Part shown: in pieces, positions 44,195 through 53,450 of the stretch
Layout: each line of letters begins with the position of its first letter
Position numbering within the stretch: position 1 is the stretch's first letter
Assembly: GCF_002159265.1 (NCBI RefSeq)
Contig: NZ_NFHG01000007.1
Location: 1-64,000 of the forward strand
Reading direction: 5' to 3'
From: Flavonifractor sp. An82
GTDB lineage: Bacteria; Bacillota; Clostridia; Oscillospirales; Oscillospiraceae
Length of the DNA stretch: 64,000 nt
Notes under the pieces: generated by a model
What the model was told of the DNA's origin: nothing
Databases searched by the model: none
The model's input: the letters and a program-made list of their open reading frames with translations, nothing else
Translations under genes and position numbers: made by a program

Positions 44195-46059
44195 TTCAGC
44201 CACGCCTCCTCCGCACCCTGGACCCGGATGAGCTCCCTGGCCCGGTCGGTGAGCTCCTCCGGCTTGGGGATGGAGCCCTCCACATAGGAGGACAGCCAGT
44301 TCATAGTCAGGATCTGCTGAGCGGGCAGAGGCCCGTCGTCTCCATATACCACGTGGCCCTGCTGATTCATCAGCACCCCGTAGAAGGGGTCCAGCCGCTC
44401 GGCCCGGATGGCATCCCGCAGCACCCCCGCCAGCCTCCGGGTACCGGCGGGCAGGCGGCGGGAGCAGAGCACATCCACCGTCTTCTGGTTGATCCCCCAC
44501 CAGTAGGTGATGGCCCTGCTGCCCTGGCTCTCCTTCTTCCAGCTGCCCTCCAGCACACGGCGCACCAGGCTTTGGTAAAACCGGCCCCAGTCGCAGTGGA
44601 TGAGGGCCAGATTGTGCAGTTCCCGGGACCGGGGCCCGGCGTTGGCGGCCAGCCGGTCCAGATAGTCGATATACACGATGCCCTTGGCCCGCAGGCTGTC
44701 GATGCCGCCCCCCTCCTTCAGGCTGTCCCAGGACAGCAGCACCCGGGCGTTGGCATTGACCATCCGGGCACCCTGGGCAAAGGCGTTGATGCTGGCGATG
44801 GTGCCGAAGGTGGGGTAGTCGGCCACATAGCCGATCCAGCCGCTGCGGGACAGGGTGCCCGCGATGGCCCCCTTGATGAACTTGGCCTCGTACATCCGGG
44901 GATAATAGGTGCGCACCGAGGGATAGGAGTTGTTGAGAGAGCAGTTGAAGAACTTGATCTCCGGGTGGCGCACCGCCTGCTTGACGCTGGCCAGCAGCAG
45001 GGACGGGTCGGTGGTAAAGATCAGGTCGGCCCCCTTCTCCACCGCTTCGTTGATGGCGGCCTCCGCCGCCTCGTCGGTGACGGCATTCTCGTAGGAGAGG
45101 GTATAGACCTGGTCGTGCATGGTGTCCTCCAGCAGGTAGCGGCCGCACTCATGCTCGTATACCCAGCGGGAGGTCTCGCTGCTGCCGGCATGGATGAAGG
45201 CGGCGCACAGCCGCTCAGTGACCGGCAGGGTAAACAGGGGCTTTTTCACCACGTCGTCCAGCATCAGGGCCACACCGGCGTTCTCCAGCCGGTTGCGCAC
45301 CTCCTGCCGGATCATGGGCAGCTCCCTGGCAATCTGGGTGGACAGCTTGCCCCGGGAGGCCTGATACCCGAAGAGCTTTACATACACCAGGAAGGCCAGG
45401 GAGATATACCGCTGATCGGCGCTCTCCCGGATACAGGCGTCCCGGAACATGTAGTAGAAGGAGCGGAAACTGTGGATCTCCTCGGCGCTCCAGGGCTCCT
45501 GGCTGGGCCGCCCCATGGCCTCCAGCAGTTCCCGGTATTCCCCCGGGCGCTTGAACACCAGGAAGTTCAGGCCGGTCATCTGGTAGAAATTCAGAAATTC
45601 ATAGTAGGCCGTGATCTCCGGGTCGTCGGAGGGACGGGGCAGCAGCCGGGTGACCACCGCCGGGATGGTGATGGCCCCAAAATATTTCAGCACGCTGACC
45701 CGCTTGTGGCCCTCCACCACGTAGAAGCGGTTCAGGTATTCCACCGCCTTGATGGGGTCCCGGATGCCCTCCTCCAGGTGCGCCTGGCACAGGGAGGCCC
45801 ACTTGGTGGCAAACTCGCTGTCCGCCTCCAGCACCGGGTAAAAGCCGGGGGAAAAGCTGCTGCTCCGCAGCCCATTGCAGGTGCCCACAATCAGCTCGCT
45901 GGGTACCTCCACCACCCCCAGACTCTCCCGCCGCATGGCCAGCTCCTCCGGGTCACCGGGCAGCACCTGCAAACCGGTGGCTTCCCCCCGGGCCGCCGCC
46001 GCTTTGACCTCCTTCTGGCCCAGACGGAGCGCATTATGATATTCCTCCAGGATCGGCAT
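44191..46059 (-). CDS. ParB-like domain fused to BMP (PnrA-like) ligand-binding domain
   Basis: A 622-residue protein with no signal peptide. The N-terminal third contains a ParB/Srx-like core (DPIKAVEYLNRFYVVEGHKR then VSVLKYFGAITIPAVV). The C-terminal part, from about residue 290, resembles the basic membrane protein family of nucleoside-binding lipoproteins: VYTLSYENAVTDEAAEAAI, KGADLIFTTDPSLLLASV, YYPRMYEAKFIKGAIAGTL, GWIGYVADYPTFGTIASINA and AITYWWGINQ. Normally that domain is secreted and lipid-anchored; here it is cytosolic. The start at 46059 follows GGGGGT. It overlaps the metallophosphoesterase gene downstream. It may sense a nucleoside inside the cell; that is inference. Confidence 0.75.
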   Translation of the reverse strand: MPILEEYHNALRLGQKEVKAAAARGEATGLQVLPGDPEELAMRRESLGVVEVPSELIVGTCNGLRSSSFSPGFYPVLEADSEFATKWASLCQAHLEEGIRDPIKAVEYLNRFYVVEGHKRVSVLKYFGAITIPAVVTRLLPRPSDDPEITAYYEFLNFYQMTGLNFLVFKRPGEYRELLEAMGRPSQEPWSAEEIHSFRSFYYMFRDACIRESADQRYISLAFLVYVKLFGYQASRGKLSTQIARELPMIRQEVRNRLENAGVALMLDDVVKKPLFTLPVTERLCAAFIHAGSSETSRWVYEHECGRYLLEDTMHDQVYTLSYENAVTDEAAEAAINEAVEKGADLIFTTDPSLLLASVKQAVRHPEIKFFNCSLNNSYPSVRTYYPRMYEAKFIKGAIAGTLSRSGWIGYVADYPTFGTIASINAFAQGARMVNANARVLLSWDSLKEGGGIDSLRAKGIVYIDYLDRLAANAGPRSRELHNLALIHCDWGRFYQSLVRRVLEGSWKKESQGSRAITYWWGINQKTVDVLCSRRLPAGTRRLAGVLRDAIRAERLDPFYGVLMNQQGHVVYGDDGPLPAQQILTMNWLSSYVEGSIPKPEELTDRARELIRVQGAEEAWLK

Positions 46060-46093
46060 ACCGCCGTACCCCCTTTCGCCGGTCTCTCTCAAC

Positions 46094-46122
46094 AAGCTAC
46101 CACGCCCGGCCGGAAATTACAA
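46094..46122 (-). promoter_or_regulatory. possible promoter of the ParB-BMP operon
   Basis: TTGTAA and TAGCTT with a 17-base spacer on the minus strand, about 35 bases before the start. The -10 is weak. Confidence 0.4.
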
Positions 46123-46185
46123 TCCCTTTTCTTCCTGTCAGCATGCTTTTTGGTGGAAATTGCAGGGAAAACTGGGCCCTTCCAG

Positions 46186-46214
46186 TTGAAGAACCGCCCG
46201 GAGCGTGCTATAGT
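46186..46214 (+). promoter_or_regulatory. promoter of the amylosucrase-like gene
   Basis: TTGAAG and TATAGT with a 17-base spacer and an extended -10 TGC, about 85 bases before the ATG. Confidence 0.6.
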
Positions 46215-46300
46215 ATGTAAGGTTGGTCAGGCCGCCCGGTCTGCTCCCATCGCATTTTCCGAGTCCGTACTTTGGGCCCGTACTATAAAGGAGATTCAAT

Positions 46301-47974
46301 ATGGACCATCGTGATTATCGCAAGGGCACTGTGCCCTGTCATACCTGGCGCATGATCCGCGCCCAGGAGGAAGACCTGTACTTTAAGCGCCCCGCCGTCC
46401 CCGGCCGCCGTCCCGCCATCGTAATGCCGGAGGCCCTGCTGGCCCCCAAGACCGTGGTCAAGGCCGACCCCGCTCCCCAGGTGGAGGCTGCACCCGTTGT
46501 TGTGGAGACCGCTCCTGCCCCCGGCCTGCTGGACCTGCGTCTGGCCCAGTACGGCGATGAGCTGGAGCGGCTGTACCGTGCCCAGTTCCAGGGCGATCTG
46601 GCCGCCTGGGACGGGCTGCTCACCCTGCTGCGCCGGTATCAGGAGAGCCGTCCCCAGGACCTGCTGGATCAGGACCAGCGCCGTGAGGCCGACCCCGACT
46701 GGTACTGCCGCCGGGACCGGCTGGCCATGACGGCGGACGCCGCCGCCTTTGCCGACTCTCTGTCCGGCGTGGCAGAGAAGCTGCCCTATCTGAAGGAGTG
46801 CGGGGTGGACTTCCTCCGCCTGTCCGCCGACGGTACGGCGGCGGAGCTTGCCCCTGTGGCCGACGCCTGCCGGGCCCAGGACATCTGCCTGTGTCTGGAA
46901 CTGAAGGAGTCTGCGCCTCAGGACGCCGCCTCCTTCCAGACCTGGGTGGGCAGCCTGCTGGAGCTGGCCAATGCCGGCGCTGACGCGCTCTGCCTGGGAG
47001 ATCTCTCCCTCCTGCCCCACCCTGTGGTGCGGATGGCCCGGCTGATCGTCCAGCTGGTGTGCCCCGGCGTGCTGCTGGCAGGCAAGGCCCCCGCCTGCGG
47101 TGACTTCTCCTTCACCCCTGACAAGCCCGGATGTCATCTGCTGTGCCGGGAGGGCGGCGCCCTGCTGTGGAATGCCCTGGCTACCGGCGACACGGCCCTG
47201 CTCCGCCACCAGATCCAGCAGGCCCTCTCCCTGCCCCGGGAGCAGATCTTCCTCAACCGTCTCCACAGCGACGACGGTCTGGACTGGGCCCTGGACTACG
47301 GCTGGCTGAAGGAGCACTGCGGCGCCGATGAGGGAGCCCACCGCCAGTACCTCAATGACTGGGCCTGCGGCCAGTTCCCCGGCAGCAACAGCCGGGGCCA
47401 GCTGTCCGCTCAGGGCAAGGTATGCGGCACCACCGCCTCCCTGTGCGGTGTGGAGGCCGCCGACTACGAGCAGGACAACACCAAGCTGGAGCAGGCTGTG
47501 GCCTGCGATCTGCTGCTCCACGCCTTCCTGCTGACCCAGAGCGGCCTGCCCGCCCTCATCAGCGGCGACGAGGTGGGCCAGCTCAACGACTACAGCTGCC
47601 ATGAGGACGCCCACAGCCTCCAGCACGGTCCCTTCCAGTGGGAGCTGGCCGCCATGCGGAATGATGAAAACACCCGCCAGGGCAAGCAGTTCCAGGGCCT
47701 GCGCCGCCTGACTCAGCTGCGCGCCCAGGAGCCCGCCTTTGATCCCCGGGCCGACGTGTGGACCTTTGACACCGGCAACCCCCATGTGCTGGGTCTGGGC
47801 CGCTGGTACGAGGGCCGCAAGCTGGTGGCTCTGTTCAACTTCAGCAGTGATTTTGTCTCCGCCAGCGCCCCCGAGGCTGGCTCCTTTGAGGAGCTGGTGT
47901 ACGGCGGTCACTACGACGAGCTGGGCCATGTGGAGCTCTATCCCTACGGCTTTGTGTGGCTGCTGCAGCACTAA
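46301..47974 (+). CDS. amylosucrase-like GH13 protein lacking catalytic residues
   Basis: A 557-residue protein clearly related to amylosucrases. The N-terminal helical region (DPDWYCRRDRLAMTADAAAF) and the LLWNALATGDTALLRHQI segment match the family. So do EGAHRQYLNDWACGQFPGS, GTTASLCGVEAA and LPALISGDEVGQLNDYS. However, about 100 residues of the barrel around domain B are missing. The nucleophile motif LRMDAVAF is replaced by LCLGDLSL, the acid/base motif FKSEAI by LAGKAP, and the usual DFxxNH motif is absent. It therefore should not hydrolyse or transfer sugars and may bind glucan or regulate. It has its own promoter and terminator and normal codon use, so it is not a decaying gene. Confidence 0.8.
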   Translation: MDHRDYRKGTVPCHTWRMIRAQEEDLYFKRPAVPGRRPAIVMPEALLAPKTVVKADPAPQVEAAPVVVETAPAPGLLDLRLAQYGDELERLYRAQFQGDLAAWDGLLTLLRRYQESRPQDLLDQDQRREADPDWYCRRDRLAMTADAAAFADSLSGVAEKLPYLKECGVDFLRLSADGTAAELAPVADACRAQDICLCLELKESAPQDAASFQTWVGSLLELANAGADALCLGDLSLLPHPVVRMARLIVQLVCPGVLLAGKAPACGDFSFTPDKPGCHLLCREGGALLWNALATGDTALLRHQIQQALSLPREQIFLNRLHSDDGLDWALDYGWLKEHCGADEGAHRQYLNDWACGQFPGSNSRGQLSAQGKVCGTTASLCGVEAADYEQDNTKLEQAVACDLLLHAFLLTQSGLPALISGDEVGQLNDYSCHEDAHSLQHGPFQWELAAMRNDENTRQGKQFQGLRRLTQLRAQEPAFDPRADVWTFDTGNPHVLGLGRWYEGRKLVALFNFSSDFVSASAPEAGSFEELVYGGHYDELGHVELYPYGFVWLLQH

Positions 47975-47985
47975 TGAAATCGCAC

Positions 47986-48022
47986 AAAAAAAGACGTGCC
48001 GCTCAGCGGCACGTCTTTTTTT
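47986..48022. terminator. bidirectional terminator
   Basis: A(7)GACGTGCCGCT and AGCGGCACGTCT(7) with a single-base centre, between convergent genes. U-tracts exist on both strands. Confidence 0.92.
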
Positions 48023-48063
48023 ACTGACAGGTACGGCAAGCGGCGTCGCACCTTCCGGGTCTG

Positions 48064-49425
48064 TCACTTGCTCTTTCTGCCGTAGCCGGTGGCAATGGCC
48101 ACAACCAGGATCACCAGCATGGCAATGGAGTAGAAGTTGACAAACGGAACAGAGGCAGGCGCCACAGCAAAAGCCTCGCCGAACTCCGCCGCCTTCATGG
48201 CGGGGATCACACAGTGGACCGTCCAGGGAGCCAGGAAGCAGAACACACAGCCGGCGCAGTCCATCAGGTTGGCTCTGCGGAACCGGTCCAGACCATTCTT
48301 CTCGCCCAGTTCCCGGACCAGATCGCCCATGGCCACAATGGCTACGGAGATGACGCCGGTCACCATGCTCAGGATACCGATGCTGCCCACGATGGTGATC
48401 TCGGTACTCACCGGGCCCTTGGCCAGCTTGGTCAGGCCCTTGCCCACATCCTCAAAGAGACCGCTGGACTCCAGAATGCCCAGCATAGAGAACACGCCGA
48501 TGAGCATGGCTACCGTGCCCATGCAGCCGGTGATGGCATCGATGACAGCGCCGGAGACGCTGAATCCGCCGGGGAAAGCCAGCAGGTCAGAGATCTGGTA
48601 GATCCCAGTAATCAGGCCCATGACGATGCCCGCGATGACGCCCCAGGCCAGGGCGGTGATCAGGTGCTTCTTCATCAGGCACAGAACAATAATGACTGCA
48701 GGAACAATGAGCATTGTCATGGAGAGCGGATGGGGCTCCACCTGAGCAGCCTCCAGGGCGGCGGGGTTGGCCTCGGTCTTGGTAAAGATCAGGAAACACA
48801 CCAGCGCAATGATGGCCGCGGGGATGGAGTACTTCATCCGGGTGCGCACCACCTTGCCCAGCTCAGCGTTCTGGGTGGCGGAGGAGACGATGGTGGTATC
48901 AGAGATGGGAGCCAGGTTATCGCCGAACGCAGCGCCCGACACCACCGCGCCGATCATGTAGATGGGGGACACGCCGGTCATAACGCCTACCGGGAACAGG
49001 ATGGGGATGACCACCATATAGGTGCCCACCGAGGTACCGGTGGAAAAGGCCAGCAGACAGGTGATAATAAAGGTGGCTGCCGCAAACAGCTTTCCGGTAA
49101 AGCCTGCCTGGATGGCGTAGGATGCAATGGTCTGCACCATGCCGCTGTTGGAGATCAGCTTGCCGGAGATGGCCGCCAAAATCACCGCCATGGCAATCAC
49201 AGGGAACATGGGTTTGGTCAGCCCTGCCATAATGGCCTGGCCGTAGGCCTTCTCATCCTTGGCCACTACCACGCCAAAGATGATGGCCATAAAGAAAGCC
49301 ACCACATACCCGTTGACGTTGGACTGGCTTACCGCCGCCCAGATAATGAATATGATGGCCACCAGCAGGGGAATCAGCTTCCCTACCATGCCAAACCGGA
49401 ATTCCAAACGATTCTTCTCACTCAT
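48064..49425 (-). CDS. Na+/H+ antiporter, NhaC family
   Basis: A polytopic membrane transporter of 453 residues with about 11-12 helices. The family core is visible: AFSTGTSVGTYMVVIPILFPVG, GAAFGDNLAPISDTTIVSSA with the conserved aspartates, and DLVRELGEKNGLDRFRRANLMDCAG near the end. Such proteins exchange sodium for protons or organic anions such as malate/lactate. GGGAGGTTTCGTA precedes the ATG. It lies downstream of, but 70 bases away from, the molybdopterin oxidoreductase operon on the same strand, with no clear terminator between, so read-through is possible. Confidence 0.9.
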   Translation of the reverse strand: MSEKNRLEFRFGMVGKLIPLLVAIIFIIWAAVSQSNVNGYVVAFFMAIIFGVVVAKDEKAYGQAIMAGLTKPMFPVIAMAVILAAISGKLISNSGMVQTIASYAIQAGFTGKLFAAATFIITCLLAFSTGTSVGTYMVVIPILFPVGVMTGVSPIYMIGAVVSGAAFGDNLAPISDTTIVSSATQNAELGKVVRTRMKYSIPAAIIALVCFLIFTKTEANPAALEAAQVEPHPLSMTMLIVPAVIIVLCLMKKHLITALAWGVIAGIVMGLITGIYQISDLLAFPGGFSVSGAVIDAITGCMGTVAMLIGVFSMLGILESSGLFEDVGKGLTKLAKGPVSTEITIVGSIGILSMVTGVISVAIVAMGDLVRELGEKNGLDRFRRANLMDCAGCVFCFLAPWTVHCVIPAMKAAEFGEAFAVAPASVPFVNFYSIAMLVILVVAIATGYGRKSK

Positions 49426-49496
49426 TACGAAACCTCCCTTATCAATACGTTGTGGCCGGGACCGTTATGCCGCCTGCCGGTTCTCCGCCAAACGTC

Positions 49497-50036
49497 TTAT
49501 GGTGTGTGGGGCCCGCCCGGCCCCTCCTCCAGCAAGTGCTTTGCCAGCACATTCAGAGAACGGGCCGTCTGTGCCTCATGATACTCGCTGGCCGGCCTGC
49601 AGGTCAGTGCGCCGGTGGGACACACCCGCACACAGGCAGGGACCATCCCTCTGCGCAGCCGCTCCACACAGCCGTCACACTTCTCCATTTTTCCCTCCCG
49701 GTTGAAAGAGGGCGCACCAAAGGGACAAGCCATGGCACAGGAATGACAGCCCACACAGTTGGTGTTGTCGTAGAGGGTCAGGCCGCTCTCCTCGTCCTTA
49801 TACAGGCAGGCACTGGGACAGCCCATAACGCAGGGCGCCTCCTCACAGTGCATACAGGCCACCGACAGGAAGGCAAACTTCTCCCGGCCATCCTCCACCG
49901 ACTCCAGTGCCGCCGCATTGCGGAAGGGATGCTGCCGGTGCTCCACGTCAATGTCATTCTGGTCAAAGCACGCCATTACACAGGCCTGACAGGCGGTACA
50001 CTTGGAGGGGTCAAAATCAAATATCATTTTCTCCAT
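49497..50036 (-). CDS. four-cluster ferredoxin subunit of the Mo-oxidoreductase
   Basis: An electron-transfer subunit of 179 residues with sixteen cysteines arranged for four [4Fe-4S] clusters: CTACQACVMAC, CMHCEEAPCVMGC, CVGCHSCAMAC and CDGCVERLRRGMVPACVRVC. This is the DmsB/PhsB/HycB plan. There is no Tat signal and no membrane anchor gene beside it, so the complex is likely soluble and cytoplasmic. It starts three bases after the catalytic subunit stop and should pass electrons between the molybdenum subunit and the FAD protein encoded upstream. Confidence 0.93.
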   Translation of the reverse strand: MEKMIFDFDPSKCTACQACVMACFDQNDIDVEHRQHPFRNAAALESVEDGREKFAFLSVACMHCEEAPCVMGCPSACLYKDEESGLTLYDNTNCVGCHSCAMACPFGAPSFNREGKMEKCDGCVERLRRGMVPACVRVCPTGALTCRPASEYHEAQTARSLNVLAKHLLEEGPGGPHTP

Positions 50037-50039
50037 GGC

Positions 50040-52163
50040 TCACACCCTCCTGATGGAGACTCTGGTCTCCCGATAGCTGGGGAATCCGGAATAGGGGTCC
50101 AGGATCTCATTGTCGGTCAGCTCGTTGGCGTCGGCCTCTCCGTACCCATGGTAGAAGCATACCACACCGGGCTCAGCCTTCAGGGTCAGATTGGCCTTGA
50201 CCTGGATGCTCCCCCGATGAGATGTGATCTCGATCTTGTCCCCCTGGGCAATGCCCAGCCGGTCCCCATCCTCCGGGTGGAGGTCGGCGGTTGGTTCAGG
50301 ACGGAGGGAGCGGTTCCAGGGCACCTTGTGGAGCCTGCTGTGGAGCACGTTGGGCAGCCGGGGCGAGGAGGAGAGTACCATGGGCAGATCCTCGTCCGGC
50401 CGGTCCTCATAGGGAGGACGATAGGTGGGCAGCGGATCAAAGCCAGGGTGCTTCTCAATCGCCAAAGAGTAGAGCTCAAACTTTCCGCTGGCGGTGTTGA
50501 GGCCCCGCTCCAGCATGGTACCCGGCACATAGGGAGTCACACCGGGTACCTTGACCGGCCCATCCGCCTCTTTGAGCATCTGCATGGAGAGGGGCAGGTC
50601 CTGAAGGATGTAGGCCCAGCAGGCCTCCGGTCCCTGGCGGAGCAGCTGGTCATCCAGGTCCATGGCCCGGGCCAGCTCACACAGGATCTGGATGTCGCTG
50701 CGGGACTGGAACCGGGGCGGGATCACCGGCTTGGTCAGGTACAGGTAGCCCCCGCCGTAGCTCTTCAGCTCACTGCGCTCAAAAGAGGTACAGGCAGGCA
50801 GAACAATGTCGCAGAATTTGCAGGTATCGGTCATGAACAGTTCCGTATTGACCAGGAAGTCCAGCTTGAGCAGGTTGTTCTTCAGCCGGGCATCGTCAGG
50901 CGAGATGCGGTAGTTCATGCCGAAGCCCAGCATGGCCCGGATGGGATACGGTGTTCCCTCCTCGATCTGGCGGGACAAATCATTGGCCTGCGCCTCATGG
51001 ATGAAGTCGTTCCAGATGGGGAACCGTTCCGCTCCCACCGCCGGGGCCTTCACCCGGTCATGGTGCTCCATAATAAAGGCGTCCTCCCGGGTGGGGAATC
51101 CGCCCGGCAGATAGTTATAGCTGAATTGAATGGGGATCTGCCCGCCGGGCCGGTCGAAACAGCCCAGAATGGCGGACAGGGACATGATCGCCCGGTAATT
51201 CTGGAAGCCGTTGCGGTGGTGTGCCAAAGGTGCTGCGCTCTCATTGATGGCTACAGGCAGATTCTCCCAGATCATCCGGGCCGCCGCCTCCAGCTGCTCT
51301 GCCGGCACACCGGTCAGCTCCTCCACCCGCTGGGGAGTAAACTGCTTCACATAGTCTGCATAGGCTTCAAACCCGTAAACATAGCGGTCGATGTAATCCT
51401 GATCAATCCTGCCCTCTCGGATCAGGATGTGAGCCAGCCCCAGGGCCAGGGCGCCGTCGGTACCGGTGCGGGGCCTCAGATGGATATCCGCAAGCTTGAG
51501 GGAGGCGGGGGTGATCCGGGGATCGATGATGATGACCTTCATCCCCTCCGCCTTGCGCTTCTCCACGTTGAGGGCGGCCAGATGCCGGGAGTAGTAGGGA
51601 TTGTAAGCCCAGCCCAGGAATACCCCGGCCCGCGCCACATCGGAGGAGCACATGGGATTTCCGGTGGTCACCCACCAGTTGAGGAAGGTAGAGGTCATGC
51701 AGCTGCTGGACTCGGTGAGAAAATTGGGTGAGCCAAAGGAGTAGGTAAACCGGTGCAGGAAGGGCCGGTACCACTTGGTATAGCCGGAGTAGAACAGCAC
51801 GCTCTCCGGTCCGCTCTCCGCCTTGATGGCGTTCAGCCGCTGGGCAATCTCCTGGTAGGCTTCCTCCCAGGAGATGGGCTCAAACTGGCCTGAGCCTCTG
51901 GGCCCCACCCTGCGCAGGGGGGTCTGAAGGCGGTCATTACGGTAGATGTACTGCCTGTTGGCCAGGCCCTTGGGACAGAGCAGACCGTGGTTGACTGGAT
52001 GGTCCGCCGTGCCCTCGATTTTGATCACCTGCCCGTCCTTCACATAGGCGTCAATGCCGCAGTGGAACGAGGGGCAGCAAATATCGCAGATGGTCCGCTT
52101 CACCTGGATCCCCGTCTCTTCCCCGGGGATTTTGGCTTTTAGCAGGCGCTCTTTTTCATCCAC
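50040..52163 (-). CDS. molybdopterin-dependent oxidoreductase, catalytic subunit
   Basis: A 707-residue member of the DMSO-reductase superfamily with Mo/W-bis-pyranopterin cofactor. The N-terminal [4Fe-4S] motif is CDICCPSFHCGIDAYVKDG and the matching LLCPKG. The probable metal ligand is the cysteine in LTESSSCMTS. Cofactor-binding GTDGALALGLAHILI and a C-terminal beta-barrel (LHPEDGDRLGIAQGDKIEI, FYHGYGEADANELTDN) complete it. No Tat signal precedes it, so it acts in the cytoplasm. The substrate cannot be deduced; thiosulfate/polysulfide-type, aldehyde-type and hydroxylation or hydratase-type enzymes all share this plan. It lies in an operon with a Crp-type regulator, an FAD oxidoreductase and a ferredoxin. 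Confidence 0.9.
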   Translation of the reverse strand: MDEKERLLKAKIPGEETGIQVKRTICDICCPSFHCGIDAYVKDGQVIKIEGTADHPVNHGLLCPKGLANRQYIYRNDRLQTPLRRVGPRGSGQFEPISWEEAYQEIAQRLNAIKAESGPESVLFYSGYTKWYRPFLHRFTYSFGSPNFLTESSSCMTSTFLNWWVTTGNPMCSSDVARAGVFLGWAYNPYYSRHLAALNVEKRKAEGMKVIIIDPRITPASLKLADIHLRPRTGTDGALALGLAHILIREGRIDQDYIDRYVYGFEAYADYVKQFTPQRVEELTGVPAEQLEAAARMIWENLPVAINESAAPLAHHRNGFQNYRAIMSLSAILGCFDRPGGQIPIQFSYNYLPGGFPTREDAFIMEHHDRVKAPAVGAERFPIWNDFIHEAQANDLSRQIEEGTPYPIRAMLGFGMNYRISPDDARLKNNLLKLDFLVNTELFMTDTCKFCDIVLPACTSFERSELKSYGGGYLYLTKPVIPPRFQSRSDIQILCELARAMDLDDQLLRQGPEACWAYILQDLPLSMQMLKEADGPVKVPGVTPYVPGTMLERGLNTASGKFELYSLAIEKHPGFDPLPTYRPPYEDRPDEDLPMVLSSSPRLPNVLHSRLHKVPWNRSLRPEPTADLHPEDGDRLGIAQGDKIEITSHRGSIQVKANLTLKAEPGVVCFYHGYGEADANELTDNEILDPYSGFPSYRETRVSIRRV

Positions 52164-52185
52164 AGGTAAAACCTCCCTTCAAAGC

Positions 52186-53436
52186 TCAGCGTTCCAGAAG
52201 ATCGATCATGGGCTCGCTCAGTCCGTTGCGGAGCAGGATCACCCGCTGCATCGGGCTGATGGGCTCCTCATGTCCCAGAAAACGCCGGGTCATATAATTT
52301 TTGATGACGCCGCTGATGATATGGTTATCCACAATATTGACCAGAGCCAGCTTTCCCTCACGCCGGACGGCGTAAAAGTAGAAGCCATCGTTGCTGTAGC
52401 GAAGTACCTCACCCTGGGCATGGACATCGCCAAAGCCGATAAAATCCATATCCAAAAAATGTGTGATATTATGCAGCAGACTGCCGGGATAACGCACCGT
52501 CTTACCCAGCATGGCGCCCGCTGCTGTTACGCCCTGATAGCCCGCATTGGCCCACAGGCCAATGATCTGGTTGTTCCCGCTCTGGATGTTCAGAGCACTG
52601 GCGCAATCACCCGCAGCGTAAATACCGGGTACAGAGGTCTCCATACGCTGGTTGACCAGCACCCCCCGGTCCACCTTGGGGCCGGCCGCGTCCAGGAAAT
52701 CCAGATTGGGGCGGGTACCGATGGCCAGGACCACCACATCCGCCGGCAAGGTCTCCCGTTCCAAGCAGACCTCCAGTCCGTCCCCGGATTCCCGCAGGTC
52801 GATCAGCCGCTGACCCAGCCGCAGGCACACACCCTTTTCCTCCACCCGGCGGCCCAGTTCCCGGCCTACTTCAGGTACCGCTGCCAACGGGAAGAGGGTG
52901 GGGGCCTGGTCCGCCAAAACACAGCGGATGCCGGCCCGCTGAAACAGCTCGGCCACCTTGATGCCCACCATGGAAGCGCCTACCACCACACCGCTGTGCA
53001 CATCTCCCTGGTCCAGCCGCTGCCGCAGCGCCTCGGCGTCCGCAGGAGTACGCATCACATAGACATTCCGCTCCGGCATGTGAGGCAGGGGCGGGACAAA
53101 CACCCGCGCCCCCGTGGCAATCAAAACGGCGTCATACCGGCTGCGCTTTCCATTCTCCAGCACCACCTCCCGCCGCACGGCATCCAGCCTGCTGACCTTT
53201 GCACGGCGATGTATGTTCAGCGAGAGTGACTGGGCTATACTCTTCAGTGAGCCGAAGGGGAACAAGGCCTTCCATGGCAGCCGGTGTCCTGTGTAGTAGG
53301 TGGTAAGCATGGGATTATAGGGCGGCAGGTCGGTATCGGAGTATACATGAATGGCACCCTCGAAGCCTTCCTCCCGCAGCGTCTTGGCGCAGTGGTATCC
53401 GGCACAGCCAAACCCAAGTATCGCGATTTTTTCCAT
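52186..53436 (-). CDS. NAD(P)/FAD-dependent oxidoreductase
   Basis: A 416-residue two-dinucleotide-binding flavoprotein of the ferredoxin/rubredoxin-NAD reductase type. FAD binding is seen in IAILGFGCAGYHCAKTLREEG and PGIYAAGDCAS. NAD binding is seen in GVVVGASMVGIKVAELFQRAG. A C-terminal domain of about 90 residues (ITHFLDMDFIGFGDVHAQGE) resembles that of related reductases. It lies between the regulator gene and the molybdenum subunit, so it probably supplies or takes electrons from NAD(P)H. It lacks a redox-active CxxC. Confidence 0.9.
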   Translation of the reverse strand: MEKIAILGFGCAGYHCAKTLREEGFEGAIHVYSDTDLPPYNPMLTTYYTGHRLPWKALFPFGSLKSIAQSLSLNIHRRAKVSRLDAVRREVVLENGKRSRYDAVLIATGARVFVPPLPHMPERNVYVMRTPADAEALRQRLDQGDVHSGVVVGASMVGIKVAELFQRAGIRCVLADQAPTLFPLAAVPEVGRELGRRVEEKGVCLRLGQRLIDLRESGDGLEVCLERETLPADVVVLAIGTRPNLDFLDAAGPKVDRGVLVNQRMETSVPGIYAAGDCASALNIQSGNNQIIGLWANAGYQGVTAAGAMLGKTVRYPGSLLHNITHFLDMDFIGFGDVHAQGEVLRYSNDGFYFYAVRREGKLALVNIVDNHIISGVIKNYMTRRFLGHEEPISPMQRVILLRNGLSEPMIDLLER

Positions 53437-53450
53437 TGCCTCCTCCTCCT

